This document shows positions 1-8,041 of a DNA stretch of 64,000 nt, in pieces (the first letter of the stretch is position 1; every line of letters starts with the position of its first letter). The position numbers were made by a program, and so were the translations under genes. The stretch is taken from NCBI GenBank assembly GCA_024695145.1, contig JAILIS010000032.1:248001-312000 (forward strand), written 5' to 3'. A model generated the notes under the pieces. The model made no database searches and was not told where the DNA came from. It saw only the letters and a list, made by a program, of their open reading frames with translations. The DNA is from Lachnospiraceae bacterium. Lineage in GTDB: Bacteria > Bacillota > Clostridia > Lachnospirales > Lachnospiraceae.

Positions 1-606
1 AAAGGAATGACAATAGACGGCGGTACGTCAGTGAATATCACGTATGACGCAGAAAACGGTACAAATAAAAATGTTGATGCATCGGGAAATGATATTCCTT
101 TCAAACTTGAGATAACCGGAATAGATGCGTTTATCGGTCCCATCGAGATCGGTGTAGGAAAGTCAACGATGTATGACAACAAGGGCACGTCGACGATCAA
201 GGGTAACTCCGGTAACTATGAAGGACAGTTCGCAGGACGTAAGGTTGGCGAGATGAGCGGTGTAGCTATAGCCCAGGACGGGAAGATAACCGCTTCCTAC
301 GACAACGGAACGACAAAACTTCTCGGCCAGATCGCCGTAGCAAACTTCGCCAACCCTTCGGGTCTTGAAAAGATCGGTGACAACCTGTACCAGACAACTC
401 CGAACTCGGGTGTGTTCGACGGAATAGGTGAAGACATAACATCCGGATCAGGTGCGATGTCGACAGGTGTTCTGGAAATGTCAAACGTAGATCTTTCGGC
501 CGAGTTTACCGACATGATCACAACACAGAGAGGTTTCCAGGCAAACAGCCGAATCATAACGGTTTCCGATTCGCTCCTCGAAGAGCTGACAAACCTGAAG
601 AGATAA
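1..606 (+). CDS. flgE: Flagellar hook protein FlgE, 3' part only
   Basis: This is the C-terminal 201 codons of the hook protein, open at the left edge of the window; the true start lies upstream. FlgE polymerises outside the cell into the curved hook that joins the basal-body rod to the filament. The sequence shows the FlgE middle region (QIAVANFANPSGLEKIGDNL), then the conserved C-terminal block shared by rod, hook and hook-associated proteins, containing TTQRGFQANSRIITVSDSLL near the end and stopping at LTNLKR. That C-terminal helix lies in the core of the hook tube in the family. The gene is followed by a hairpin and by the motA promoter, so it is the last gene of an upstream flagellar operon. 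In many Firmicutes a short flbD gene follows flgE; none is seen here. The identification is firm; only the N-terminal part is missing. Confidence 0.95.
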   Translation, partial: KGMTIDGGTSVNITYDAENGTNKNVDASGNDIPFKLEITGIDAFIGPIEIGVGKSTMYDNKGTSTIKGNSGNYEGQFAGRKVGEMSGVAIAQDGKITASYDNGTTKLLGQIAVANFANPSGLEKIGDNLYQTTPNSGVFDGIGEDITSGSGAMSTGVLEMSNVDLSAEFTDMITTQRGFQANSRIITVSDSLLEELTNLKR

Positions 607-620
607 TGAACAGGTGATAT

Positions 621-664
621 AGTGCAATGGGATGCGTGAAATGCACGCATCCCTTTTGTGCACT
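621..664 (+). terminator. Hairpin after flgE, probable intrinsic terminator
   Basis: A perfect 10-bp stem (GGGATGCGTG at 629-638, CACGCATCCC at 644-653) with a five-base loop is followed by TTTT. An outer stem, AGTGCA at 621-626 with TGCACT at 659-664, can extend the fold. It begins 15 bases after the flgE stop and lies before the motA promoter, so termination of the upstream operon is the simplest role. The T-tract is short, so partial readthrough into motA is possible. Confidence 0.75.
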
Positions 665-687
665 TGATCATAAGCATTAAAAAGGCA

Positions 688-716
688 TAGACATTTACAT
701 AATTATTTAGTAAAAT
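688..716 (+). promoter_or_regulatory. Sigma-A type promoter for the motA operon
   Basis: TAGACA at 688-693 and TAAAAT at 711-716 are separated by exactly 17 bases and match the -35 and -10 consensus at five of six positions each. The expected transcription start is near 723, leaving a leader of about 117 bases before motA. No sigma-28 type promoter was seen here. Confidence 0.75.
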
Positions 717-722
717 AACTAT

Positions 723-839
723 GTGCGTGTAATTGACCCGGTCTCTGACCGGATCAGCCCGAGCGGCGCCTGAGCGGTGGTTCGAGCGGCCGAGTATTCC
801 TGACACGTAAATCAGTATTCTTTTGGGTGGTATAAAAAG
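723..839 (+). promoter_or_regulatory. Structured motA leader with repeated GAGCGG
   Basis: This is the untranslated leader expected from the promoter at 688-716. It contains a perfect hairpin (CCGGTC 738-743, loop TCT, GACCGG 747-752) and three copies of GAGCGG at 761-766, 772-777 and 784-789, spaced 11 and 12 bases. It does not match the conserved core of the GEMM c-di-GMP riboswitches as I know them. A protein or RNA binding site is possible, but no function can be assigned. Confidence 0.35.
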
Positions 840-1637
840 TTGGATCTTGCTAGCTTAATAGGTGTTGTTGCCGGCCTTATATTCATGTTCGTATCCATTA
901 TGCTCGGACAGGACGGAGCAGCCGGTATCAAGTATTTCCTTGACGCGCCTTCTGCCATGATCACATTCGGCGGGGCGTTTGCCGCTATTTTCGCCGGCAC
1001 CAGCATTAAGGAGTTTGTTAACGGATTAAAGAGCGCCAAGATAGCCTTCATGCACGGAGCTGAGGACCCGGGCGCTATCATACAGAAGATTATAGATCTT
1101 TCAAACGTTGCCCGTAAGGAAGGTCTCCTTTCGCTTGAAGAAGCAGCTTCAGGTCTTGATGACGTATTCCTGCAAAAGGGCGTCATGCTCATTGTCGATG
1201 GGACGGATCCCGATCTTGTAAGAGGAATAATGGAAACAGAGCTTATCAGTATTGATGAGCGTCACAAGACCAATATCAGTTTCTGGGAAGACCTCGGAGG
1301 CATGGGTCCTGCGTGGGGAATGATCGGAACACTGCTCGGTCTTGTCATGATGCTTTATCACATGGATGATGTTGCGGCTCTCGGCCCGAACATGGCTGTT
1401 GCTCTCATCACGACATTTTACGGTTCGGTTCTTGCAAACTGGATCTGCGCACCTTTTGCCTCCAAGCTCAAGAAGGTCAACGGTGCGGAGATCAAGGTCA
1501 AAGAGATCACGATAGAAGGCCTTTTATCCATTCAGGCCGGTGAGAACCCGAGAGTTATAGAAGAAAAGCTCAAGTCGTTCCTGGCTCCGGGTGATCGCGG
1601 ATCCAGCGGCAGTGAAGAAGGGGGAGGCGAAGAGTAG
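840..1637 (+). CDS. motA: Flagellar motor stator protein MotA
   Basis: MotA forms the pentameric part of the proton- or sodium-driven stator and pushes on the rotor protein FliG. The 265-residue product has the family pattern: two N-terminal membrane helices (residues about 5-50), a large cytoplasmic loop, and a second pair of helices from about 155 that includes GMGPAWGMIGTLLGL and MAVALITTFYGSVLANW, with the conserved prolines needed for stator gating. The cytoplasmic tail is acidic. I take the TTG at 840 as start because GGGTGG lies about nine bases upstream and the first helix follows directly; no ATG offers a better choice. It is the first gene of the long motility operon and its stop codon shares one base with the motB start, so the two subunits are probably made in coupled amounts. 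Confidence 0.95.
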   Translation: MDLASLIGVVAGLIFMFVSIMLGQDGAAGIKYFLDAPSAMITFGGAFAAIFAGTSIKEFVNGLKSAKIAFMHGAEDPGAIIQKIIDLSNVARKEGLLSLEEAASGLDDVFLQKGVMLIVDGTDPDLVRGIMETELISIDERHKTNISFWEDLGGMGPAWGMIGTLLGLVMMLYHMDDVAALGPNMAVALITTFYGSVLANWICAPFASKLKKVNGAEIKVKEITIEGLLSIQAGENPRVIEEKLKSFLAPGDRGSSGSEEGGGEE

Positions 1638-2455
1638 TGGCTAAGCGCAAAGAAGAAGAGCCGCCGAAAGGCGCGCCGGCGTGGCAATCGACCTTTGCCG
1701 ACCTGATGAACCTTCTGCTGTGCTTCTTCGTCATGCTGTTTGCGATGTCGACGATAGATGCTCAGAAGTTTGCACTTGTAGCGGCGAGTTTCTCACAGAC
1801 ATTTTCGATATTTGATTCCGGCGGATCGTCACTCCTTGAAGGTCTTCTTATCAACAACGGAGTGAGCCAGCTTTCCCAGCTTGACGAGTACATGAACACG
1901 ATGGGACAGGCAGCCGAATCCAGTGAGGAAGCCACCGAGCAATACGAGGAATTCAGCGATAAAGTTTCCGATGTCCAAAATGAGATGCTCAAACAGAATG
2001 AGCAACTTGCGGAGAAGATAGAAGAAGCGATAGCGGAACAGAATCTTACCGGCGACATAGATGTTGACTTTACATCACAGTATGTCGAACTGACGCTTAA
2101 CGGTGCGTTGCTGTTTGATTCCGGAAAAGCCGAGCTCAAACAGGAGGCTCTCCCTCTCATGCAAAAGGTCGGAGTCATCCTCCAGAAGTATGCCGAGTCC
2201 ATAATCGAGGTCGAGGGGCATACCGATAACGTTCCGATCAGTACGGCACAGTTCGCCAACAATAACGAGCTTTCAAGCGCAAGAGCCCTTTCGGTATTTG
2301 ATTATCTCGTTGAGAATACAAACCTTAATCCCGCCAACATAAAGCATTCGGGGCGGGGCGAATATATTCCGGTAGCTGACAATTCGACACCGGAAGGACG
2401 TGCCAAGAACAGGCGTGTCGAGATCAAGATATACAATCCCTTAGCGGCACCTTAA
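1637..2455 (+). CDS. motB: Flagellar motor stator protein MotB
   Basis: MotB is the ion-conducting and peptidoglycan-anchoring stator subunit. The 272-residue protein starts with a basic cytoplasmic tail (AKRKEEEPP), then one membrane helix at about 20-42 carrying the essential aspartate in TFADLMNLLLCFFVML. A long linker rich in Glu, Gln and Ser, probably helical, leads to a C-terminal OmpA-like peptidoglycan-binding domain, visible as VEGHTDNVPI, SSARALSVFDYL and GRAKNRRVEIKI. The GTG start overlaps the motA stop by one base. Nothing in the pore helix tells a proton from a sodium motor with certainty. The gene is intact and close to the usual family length. Confidence 0.95.
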   Translation: MAKRKEEEPPKGAPAWQSTFADLMNLLLCFFVMLFAMSTIDAQKFALVAASFSQTFSIFDSGGSSLLEGLLINNGVSQLSQLDEYMNTMGQAAESSEEATEQYEEFSDKVSDVQNEMLKQNEQLAEKIEEAIAEQNLTGDIDVDFTSQYVELTLNGALLFDSGKAELKQEALPLMQKVGVILQKYAESIIEVEGHTDNVPISTAQFANNNELSSARALSVFDYLVENTNLNPANIKHSGRGEYIPVADNSTPEGRAKNRRVEIKIYNPLAAP

Positions 2456-2478
2456 GCTGACAGGAGGATCATTCTGAA

Positions 2479-3003
2479 ATGAAAAAAAATTTAATGTCAG
2501 TCATCATACTGGCTCTCGTGACGGTGAATCTCGTACTGACCGGGATCATCATGTTTTCGACCGTATCGGCCAACCGTAAGACGATAGCTCTTGTTGATGA
2601 CATAGCATCTATACTCAGTCTTGAACTTGAGAGCAGCTCAGGGGAAGAGCAGGCTGCCGAGGAAGAGATGGTACTTCCGGAGAATTCCGAAGTGTACGAT
2701 ATTGCCGATTCAATGACGATCGCGCTTCGTACGAGCAATGACGGCAAGGATCATTACGCAATGTGTTCCGTATCTTTCTCGATCAACAAGGAGGACGAGG
2801 ATTACAAGACATACCAGCCAATGCTCGCAGCCAAGGAATCAAAGATAAAGAGCGAGATCATAGAGGTCGTGGGTCAGTATACCAAGGAAGAAGCACAGGC
2901 AAATGTTCACGGCATAGAAGAGGAGATCCTGAAAAAGGTTCAGGAGATGTTTGATTCATCCTTTGTTTATGAGGCGTATTTCCGGGACATAAAATTTCAG
3001 TAA
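2479..3003 (+). CDS. fliL: Flagellar basal body-associated protein FliL
   Basis: FliL is a single-pass membrane protein that forms a ring around the stator and helps it bear load. The 174-residue product has a short basic N terminus, one membrane helix (residues about 6-28), a short acidic linker, and an extracytoplasmic domain from about 75 with the family-like tail ILKKVQEMFDSSFVYEAYFRDIKFQ. A strong ribosome site, AGGAGG at 2462-2467, precedes the ATG. It lies between motB and fliM, its usual place in clostridial operons. The acidic linker (EEQAAEEEM) is poorly conserved in the family. Sequence similarity within FliL is low in general, so context carries part of this call. Confidence 0.85.
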   Translation: MKKNLMSVIILALVTVNLVLTGIIMFSTVSANRKTIALVDDIASILSLELESSSGEEQAAEEEMVLPENSEVYDIADSMTIALRTSNDGKDHYAMCSVSFSINKEDEDYKTYQPMLAAKESKIKSEIIEVVGQYTKEEAQANVHGIEEEILKKVQEMFDSSFVYEAYFRDIKFQ

Positions 3004-3023
3004 TATGAATCGAGGTGAGCTTA

Positions 3024-4004
3024 ATGGGCGAAGTTCTCTCGCAAAATGAGATTGACAGTCTGCTTCAGGCCTTAAGCTCAGGTGAACTTGACGCAGACGA
3101 TATCAATAGCATTGACGAGCGATCGGCGAAAAGCTACGACTTCAGACGCCCGGCCAAATTTTCAAAAGAGCATCTGCGCACGCTGGAGATAATATTCGAA
3201 CATTACGGCAGACTGCTTTCGACCAACCTTCCGGTGTACCTTCGTAAAAACATCCAGGTAAGTGTTGTCAACTCGGAAGCATGTACCTTTTCCGAATTTT
3301 CCACGGCATTGGCCAACCCGGTATTACTTGCGGTGGTTAACTTTGATCCTCTCGGAGGAAACGTACTCCTTGAGATCGCGGCGAATCTCGGCTATGCCAT
3401 AATAGACAGAATGCTCGGAGGCCAGGGAAATCCTCTTGATAAGAGCAGGGATTTTTCGGAGATAGAGCGATCGATCATCGATAAGATCATAACGGTGTGC
3501 GTTCAGCTCCTGAGGGAGCCATGGAAGAACGTGACGGAGATCAATCCGTATCTGGAGCGTGTTGAGACCAATCCGCAGTTTGCACAGATAATCGCACCTT
3601 CGGAAATGATCGCGATAGTTACGATAAATGTCAAGATTGGTGATGTCGAAGGATTGATGAATGTGTGCCTTCCCTACTTCACACTCGAGTCGGTAATGGA
3701 TAAGCTCAATACCAAGTACTGGTTCGCGAACATGAAGGACAACGGCGGTGAGGAGTTCGGGGATCACATCGAGTCGGTTATCAGAAAGATCTCGATGCCC
3801 ATACGAGCCGTACTCGGAAGAAGTACCATCACCGTCAGCGATTTTGTCAATCTGCAGCTTGGCGATATAATCAAACTTGGAAGCAAGGTAGATTCGGAGC
3901 TTGATATATTCGTCGGCAATATTCAGAAGTTCAAAGCTCTTCCGGGAACGTCGAGAGACGGATACGCGGTGAGAGTAACGGAAGTTATCAGAGAGGAGGA
4001 ATAA
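3024..4004 (+). CDS. fliM: Flagellar motor switch protein FliM
   Basis: FliM is the middle part of the cytoplasmic C-ring and the docking site for phosphorylated CheY. The 326-residue product starts with the CheY-binding segment EVLSQNEIDSLLQALSSGE, followed by a CheC-like middle domain that binds FliG (the FliM signature GGQGNPLDKSRDFSEIE is visible) and a C-terminal SpoA domain ending VRVTEVIREEE. I prefer the ATG at 3024 over an in-frame GTG at 3015, because GAGGTGAG at 3012-3019 is a good ribosome site for the ATG and would overlap the GTG. It lies four bases upstream of fliY, its partner in the switch. The gene is intact. Confidence 0.95.
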   Translation: MGEVLSQNEIDSLLQALSSGELDADDINSIDERSAKSYDFRRPAKFSKEHLRTLEIIFEHYGRLLSTNLPVYLRKNIQVSVVNSEACTFSEFSTALANPVLLAVVNFDPLGGNVLLEIAANLGYAIIDRMLGGQGNPLDKSRDFSEIERSIIDKIITVCVQLLREPWKNVTEINPYLERVETNPQFAQIIAPSEMIAIVTINVKIGDVEGLMNVCLPYFTLESVMDKLNTKYWFANMKDNGGEEFGDHIESVIRKISMPIRAVLGRSTITVSDFVNLQLGDIIKLGSKVDSELDIFVGNIQKFKALPGTSRDGYAVRVTEVIREEE

Positions 4005-4008
4005 GGGT

Positions 4009-5265
4009 TTGGACGGTGGAACATTATCACAAGAAGAAATAAATGCCCTGCTGAGTGGCGGAATACCCGATGCTCCGGCTGACACACCTGCCGATGCTCC
4101 TGCCGATGCCGCCCCGCCTTCTGCCGTAGATGAGACTGCGCTTACCGATGAAGAAAAGGATGCCATCGGCGAGGTTGCAAATATAAGCATGGGAACAAGC
4201 GCAACGACGCTGTATTCCCTTGTTAACCGCAAGGTCAACATCACAACGCCGGTAGTCGATCTGTCGACATGGGACAAGATCGTGGCAGAGTACGAACGGC
4301 CGTGCGTGTTCATCAAGATCAAATATACAGAAGGTCTTGAAGGCACTAACATCTTGATACTTAAGGAACATGATGTTAAGATCATTACGGATCTCATGAT
4401 GGGCGGCGACGGCGCCAACATAGAGGATACGGAACTGACCGACATCCACCTGTCAGCCATATCCGAGGCCATGAACCAGATGATGGGAAGTTCGGCAACA
4501 TCGCTATCGTCAATGCTTGGCCGGATGATCGATATCAGCCCTCCCGAAGCAAACCTTGTTGATGTAGCCGGGCTCGAAAAACAGGAAGATATCTCATCGT
4601 TCCTTCTGTCAACGTTCGTCAGGATCACGTTCAGGATGCAGATAGGCGATCTGGTTGACAGCAAGATCATGCAGTTGTATCCTATTGACTTTGCAAAGAA
4701 TCTGTATGATTATTTTATGGACAGTCAGGAACCGGCAGCTCCGTCGGAACCGGAACCTGCCCCCTCGATGGCAGCCCCTTCAATGGCACCGCCTTCGATG
4801 TCGGCACCGAGTATGGGAGCGCCGAGCATGGGAGCGTCACAGATGGGCGCACCGCAGCAGATGGGCATGGGAATGCCCCAGATGGGCGCACCGGCAATGG
4901 ATTTCTCCATGGGAATGGGCATGCAGCCACAGATGGGCGCACCGCAGCAGATGGGCATGGGAATGCCCAACATAAACATACAGCCTGCAAGCTTTACGCC
5001 TTTCTCAACGGATGTAAACGCCATGCAGTCCCAGGAGAACATCGCACTCATCAAAGATGTGCCTCTTGAGGTCACTGTAGAATTGGGCAGGACAAGTAAG
5101 GCAATTTCTGATATACTAGACTTTGCACCCGGCACTATAATAGAACTTGACAAGATAGCCGGCGAGCCTGTGGACGTTCTCGTCAACGGTAAGCTCGTTG
5201 CAAAAGGCGAGGTAGTGGTAATCGAAGAAAACTTCGGTGTCAGAGTCACCGAAATAATCAACTAA
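4009..5265 (+). CDS. fliY: Switch protein and CheY-P phosphatase FliY (CheC-FliN fusion)
   Basis: FliY replaces FliN in many Gram-positives: it completes the C-ring and removes phosphate from CheY-P at the motor. The 418-residue protein has a FliM-like CheY-binding N terminus (LSQEEINALLSGG), an Ala/Pro/Asp linker, a CheC-type phosphatase domain at about 45-230 with two pseudo-symmetric Glu/Asn helices (DAIGEVANISMGTSATTL and AISEAMNQMMGSSATSL), a Met/Gly/Pro/Gln-rich linker at about 243-330, and a C-terminal FliN SpoA domain from about 345 (VTVELGRTSKAISDIL to GVRVTEIIN). The TTG start at 4009 is backed by AGGAGG at 3994-3999. The linker is encoded by repeated DNA. FliY together with CheC later in the operon gives two CheY-P phosphatases, as in Bacillus. 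Confidence 0.95.
   Translation: MDGGTLSQEEINALLSGGIPDAPADTPADAPADAAPPSAVDETALTDEEKDAIGEVANISMGTSATTLYSLVNRKVNITTPVVDLSTWDKIVAEYERPCVFIKIKYTEGLEGTNILILKEHDVKIITDLMMGGDGANIEDTELTDIHLSAISEAMNQMMGSSATSLSSMLGRMIDISPPEANLVDVAGLEKQEDISSFLLSTFVRITFRMQIGDLVDSKIMQLYPIDFAKNLYDYFMDSQEPAAPSEPEPAPSMAAPSMAPPSMSAPSMGAPSMGASQMGAPQQMGMGMPQMGAPAMDFSMGMGMQPQMGAPQQMGMGMPNINIQPASFTPFSTDVNAMQSQENIALIKDVPLEVTVELGRTSKAISDILDFAPGTIIELDKIAGEPVDVLVNGKLVAKGEVVVIEENFGVRVTEIIN
4838..4968 (+). repeat. 41-bp direct repeat in the FliY linker
   Basis: A 41-base sequence at 4838-4878 is repeated without change at 4928-4968, offset by 90 bases. Both copies are in frame and encode the same QMGAPQQMGMGMP stretch of the FliY linker. 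Shorter ATGGG-rich units lie around them. Such repeats can expand or shrink in frame and so change linker length. Confidence 0.9.
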
Positions 5266-5288
5266 TTTTCAGCTAGAGGAGAAAAACG

Positions 5289-5651
5289 ATGGCAAAAAAC
5301 ATTCTTATCTGTGATGATGCGGCATTCATGCGCATGATGATCAAGGACATTCTCTCAAAGAACGGCTATAATGTAGCCGGCGAAGCAGAGAATGGTGCCA
5401 GAGCTGTGGAGAAGTATGCAGAGCTCAAGCCCGACCTTGTTCTCATGGACATCACTATGCCTGAGATGGATGGTATCCAGGCCCTCAAAAAGATCAAGGA
5501 GTCAGACCCCTCTGCACTTGTTATCATGTGCTCGGCAATGGGTCAGCAGGCTATGGTTATCGAGTCGATCCAGGCAGGAGCTAAGGACTTTATCGTTAAG
5601 CCGTTCCAGGCGGACAGAGTTATAGAGGCTGTTAAAAAAGTCGTTGGTTGA
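5289..5651 (+). CDS. cheY: Chemotaxis response regulator CheY
   Basis: CheY is a single-domain receiver that carries the signal from CheA to the motor switch. The 120-residue product has the acidic pair at Asp9-Asp10, the phosphoacceptor Asp54 in LVLMDITMPEMDG, Ser82 in the Thr/Ser position (MCSAMGQQ) and Lys104 in IVKPF, so all active-site residues are present. A clear ribosome site (AGAGGAG) precedes the ATG. It follows fliY and precedes fliO, the usual clostridial order. In Bacillus-type chemotaxis CheY-P favours smooth swimming; whether that holds here cannot be read from sequence. Two dephosphorylating enzymes, FliY and CheC, are encoded nearby. Confidence 0.95.
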   Translation: MAKNILICDDAAFMRMMIKDILSKNGYNVAGEAENGARAVEKYAELKPDLVLMDITMPEMDGIQALKKIKESDPSALVIMCSAMGQQAMVIESIQAGAKDFIVKPFQADRVIEAVKKVVG

Positions 5652-5655
5652 TCGT

Positions 5656-6042
5656 ATGATACTTGCGGGCATGTCGGACAGGGCAGAAAGTGTTACACAG
5701 TTTCTGACCGTGATTTTGGTATTTGTTTTGGTACTCGGTATGACTTACCTCACCACCCGATTCGTCGGGAATTACCAGAAGAGCCGGCTTGCCAACCGCA
5801 ATTTTGAAGTTATTGAAACTTACCGGATAACTAACGGGAAGTATCTTCAGATAGTCAAGATCGGAGAGAAGATTATTGTCATCGGCATCGGAAAAAATGA
5901 TATCTCGTACATATGCGATCTTTCGCCAGGAGATATCAGGATCGATCCCGACGACAGGCAACAGCCGGCAGAAGCGTTCAAAACTTTTCTTGAAAAAGCC
6001 GGCCGCCGGATCGGTAAAGGCGGCAGTGATAATGAAAAATAG
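5656..6042 (+). CDS. fliO: Flagellar biosynthesis protein FliO
   Basis: FliO is a small membrane protein that helps assemble the FliP ring of the flagellar export gate. The product (128 residues from the ATG at 5656) has one membrane helix near residues 15-38 (FLTVILVFVLVLGMTYLTTRF) followed by the cytoplasmic FliO domain, with the typical pattern FEVIETYRITNGKYLQIVKIGEKIIVIGIG. The start is uncertain: a TTG at 5644 inside cheY and an ATG at 5671 are also in frame, and none has a strong ribosome site. The 3' end overlaps fliP by 11 bases. FliO is poorly conserved; the call rests on topology, the domain pattern and the position directly before fliP. Confidence 0.85.
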   Translation: MILAGMSDRAESVTQFLTVILVFVLVLGMTYLTTRFVGNYQKSRLANRNFEVIETYRITNGKYLQIVKIGEKIIVIGIGKNDISYICDLSPGDIRIDPDDRQQPAEAFKTFLEKAGRRIGKGGSDNEK

Positions 6043-6913
6043 CAGTAACACCGGGGGCAGAAGAACGATAATGGTCTTTTGCTTCCTTGTGTATATAATG
6101 ACATTTTTCTTTATGTCATCCACAAATGTATATGCCAGCGATACTAATGATCTGGGTATTACGGTCGAAAGTGAGCCGAGAACAACTACGGTGATCCGCC
6201 CGCCGGGCACGGCAACGGAGGCGGCGGATATAAGGGATCTTAATGTATCCAACAATCTGTCGATAACGTATACCGACACACAGGGAAACCTGTCGGGGAC
6301 ATTGCGTATTCTTATCATCCTGACACTTATCGCACTGGCTCCGTTCCTCGTGATAATGATGACATCATTTACGAGGATACTTATCGTTCTGCATTTTGTC
6401 AGGGCAGCCATCGGTACCCAGACGGCACCTCCCAATCAGGTGCTTGTCGGACTGACTCTGTTTCTGACTTTTTTTATTATGAACCCCGTTATCACGGACA
6501 TTAACAATAATGCCGTAAAGCCGTTTGAAGCGGGAGAGATCCAGCAGGAGGAATTTATAGAGACGGCACTTCAGCCGCTGCGCGAATTTATGTATCCGCA
6601 GACGCAGACAAAGGATGTACGTCTGTTTATGGACATAGCCAAGATAGATAGCGTTGAATCCATAGACGACATTCCGACACGTGTACTCGTACCCGCATTT
6701 GTCATCAGCGAACTGAGAAGAGCGTTTATCATAGGATTTTTGATATATATTCCGTTCATTGTCATTGATATGGTTGTCGCGTCAACGCTCATGAGTATGG
6801 GTATGATGATGCTGCCGCCCACAACGATATCAATGCCGTTCAAGATATTACTGTTCGTCCTCGCGGACGGCTGGAACCTGGTCATCGGAAATCTGGTCAA
6901 AACATTTTACTGA
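6032..6913 (+). CDS. fliP: Flagellar export gate protein FliP
   Basis: FliP forms the pentameric core of the export gate with FliQ and FliR. From the ATG at 6032 the product has 293 residues. It begins with a signal-peptide-like segment (positively charged start, hydrophobic VFCFLVYIMTFFFM, then VYASD), as is usual for FliP. The conserved core follows: LTLIALAPFLVIMMTSFTRI, VLHFVRAAIGTQTAPPNQVL, LVPAFVISELRRAFIIGFLI and the C-terminal TISMPFKILLFVLADGWNLV. The reading frame stays open further upstream inside fliO, but the start at 6032 gives the expected signal sequence and an 11-base overlap with fliO. Four membrane helices are expected. The gene is complete. Confidence 0.95.
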   Translation: MKNSSNTGGRRTIMVFCFLVYIMTFFFMSSTNVYASDTNDLGITVESEPRTTTVIRPPGTATEAADIRDLNVSNNLSITYTDTQGNLSGTLRILIILTLIALAPFLVIMMTSFTRILIVLHFVRAAIGTQTAPPNQVLVGLTLFLTFFIMNPVITDINNNAVKPFEAGEIQQEEFIETALQPLREFMYPQTQTKDVRLFMDIAKIDSVESIDDIPTRVLVPAFVISELRRAFIIGFLIYIPFIVIDMVVASTLMSMGMMMLPPTTISMPFKILLFVLADGWNLVIGNLVKTFY

Positions 6914-6965
6914 CGGATACCGCAGGATATGAAACAGCGGGGGTATAAAGGAGGGAAGATTAATC

Positions 6966-7238
6966 ATGATGGATATTGACAACGTTACGACGATAACACG
7001 TACCGCATTGTACACGATCATCAAATGTTCGGCACCGATGCTCCTCATGTCTTTAGTGATCGGTCTGACTGTCAGCATCTTTCAGACCGTGACATCCATT
7101 CAGGAACAGACACTGACATTCGTGCCCAAAGTGGTCGGGATATTCGCTGCGATCATGCTGCTCGGACACTGGATATTAAACGAGATCGTCGTATATACCC
7201 AGGAACTGTGGAACGGTTTTTCGCTGTATATAAGGTAA
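6966..7238 (+). CDS. fliQ: Flagellar export gate protein FliQ
   Basis: FliQ is a two-helix membrane protein that packs around the FliP-FliR core of the export gate. The 90-residue product shows both helices, about residues 17-40 (CSAPMLLMSLVIGLTVSIFQ) and 50-75, joined by the conserved loop TVTSIQEQTLTFVPK. A strong ribosome site, AAAGGAGGGA, lies before the ATG at 6966; the next codon is also ATG, and either could be used. The 52-base gap from fliP contains nothing beyond this site. Only one base separates the stop from the fliR start. Length and motif match the family. Confidence 0.95.
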   Translation: MMDIDNVTTITRTALYTIIKCSAPMLLMSLVIGLTVSIFQTVTSIQEQTLTFVPKVVGIFAAIMLLGHWILNEIVVYTQELWNGFSLYIR

Positions 7239-7239
7239 G

Positions 7240-8022
7240 ATGATCGATTATTCCTTTACGTTTGAAGATCTGGAATTCTTCCTGCTTGTATTTGCGAGGA
7301 TAAGCGCATTTACTTTCGTGGCACCGTTCTTCTCGATGTCAAACACTCCGAGGAGACTGCGTGCCGGATTTTCCGTCATAGTGGCGGTACTGTTGTTCGG
7401 GACACTTCCCGACCACAACGTTCCGGAGTATTCCACTGTGCTCGGTTATTCCGTCATCGTGATCAGGGAAGTGATCACGGGCCTTATGGTAGGTCTTGGA
7501 GCCAATATCTGCATGTCCATAGTACAGTTTGCCGGTAAGGTGGCAGACATGGAGGTGGGACTTTCGATGGTCCAGCTTTTTGATCCGCTGACCAGAGAAG
7601 GCACCGGTTTTATGGGAAGCTTTTATCAGTACATCCTCGTACTGATCATGCTGATCACGGATATGCATTATTTCTTTCTCCGGGCCATTGTGGAAACCTA
7701 TACGCTGATCCCGATCGGCGGTGCAAAGTTTTCATCGGAAAAGATCATGACGACAATGATACAGTTCATGACCGATTTTGTAACGATATCTTTCAGACTG
7801 TGTCTTCCGATAGTGGCGGCGATGCTGCTGCTTAACGCGATACTCGGTGTTCTGGCCAAGACCGCACCGCAGATCAATATGTTCTCGGTCGGTATTCAGA
7901 TCAAGATAATCGTCGGACTCGGGATACTGTTTTTGACGATAGGAACCATTCCGAGGGCATCGGAGTTCATTTTTGAGGAAATGAAGATCATGGTGACTGC
8001 CATGGTGAACAGCATGAGATAG
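7240..8022 (+). CDS. fliR: Flagellar export gate protein FliR
   Basis: FliR is the single-copy subunit of the FliP5-FliQ4-FliR1 export gate. The 260-residue product is very hydrophobic, with about six membrane segments, and contains the family patterns FTFVAPFFSMSNTPRRLRAGFSV, REVITGLMVGLGANICMSIVQ and APQINMFSVGIQIKIIVGL. It starts one base after the fliQ stop, so translation is probably coupled. FlhB follows 19 bases later. In some clostridia fliR and flhB are fused; here they are separate. The gene is intact. Confidence 0.95.
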   Translation: MIDYSFTFEDLEFFLLVFARISAFTFVAPFFSMSNTPRRLRAGFSVIVAVLLFGTLPDHNVPEYSTVLGYSVIVIREVITGLMVGLGANICMSIVQFAGKVADMEVGLSMVQLFDPLTREGTGFMGSFYQYILVLIMLITDMHYFFLRAIVETYTLIPIGGAKFSSEKIMTTMIQFMTDFVTISFRLCLPIVAAMLLLNAILGVLAKTAPQINMFSVGIQIKIIVGLGILFLTIGTIPRASEFIFEEMKIMVTAMVNSMR

Positions 8023-8041
8023 ATGCGATAAGGGGGATATT

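Noticed and set aside
627..680. 17-residue Cys/His-rich reading frame within the flgE hairpin
   Set aside because: It coincides with the inverted repeat of the terminator, so its codons are explained by the stem; an AGGTGA upstream is probably chance.
723..839. c-di-GMP (GEMM) riboswitch in the motA leader
   Set aside because: The conserved GEMM core was not found; only simple hairpins and GAGCGG repeats are seen.
3324..4670. Open minus-strand frame of 448 codons opposite fliM and fliY
   Set aside because: Its composition is Ser/Ala-rich without motifs, and it lies fully over well-identified switch genes.
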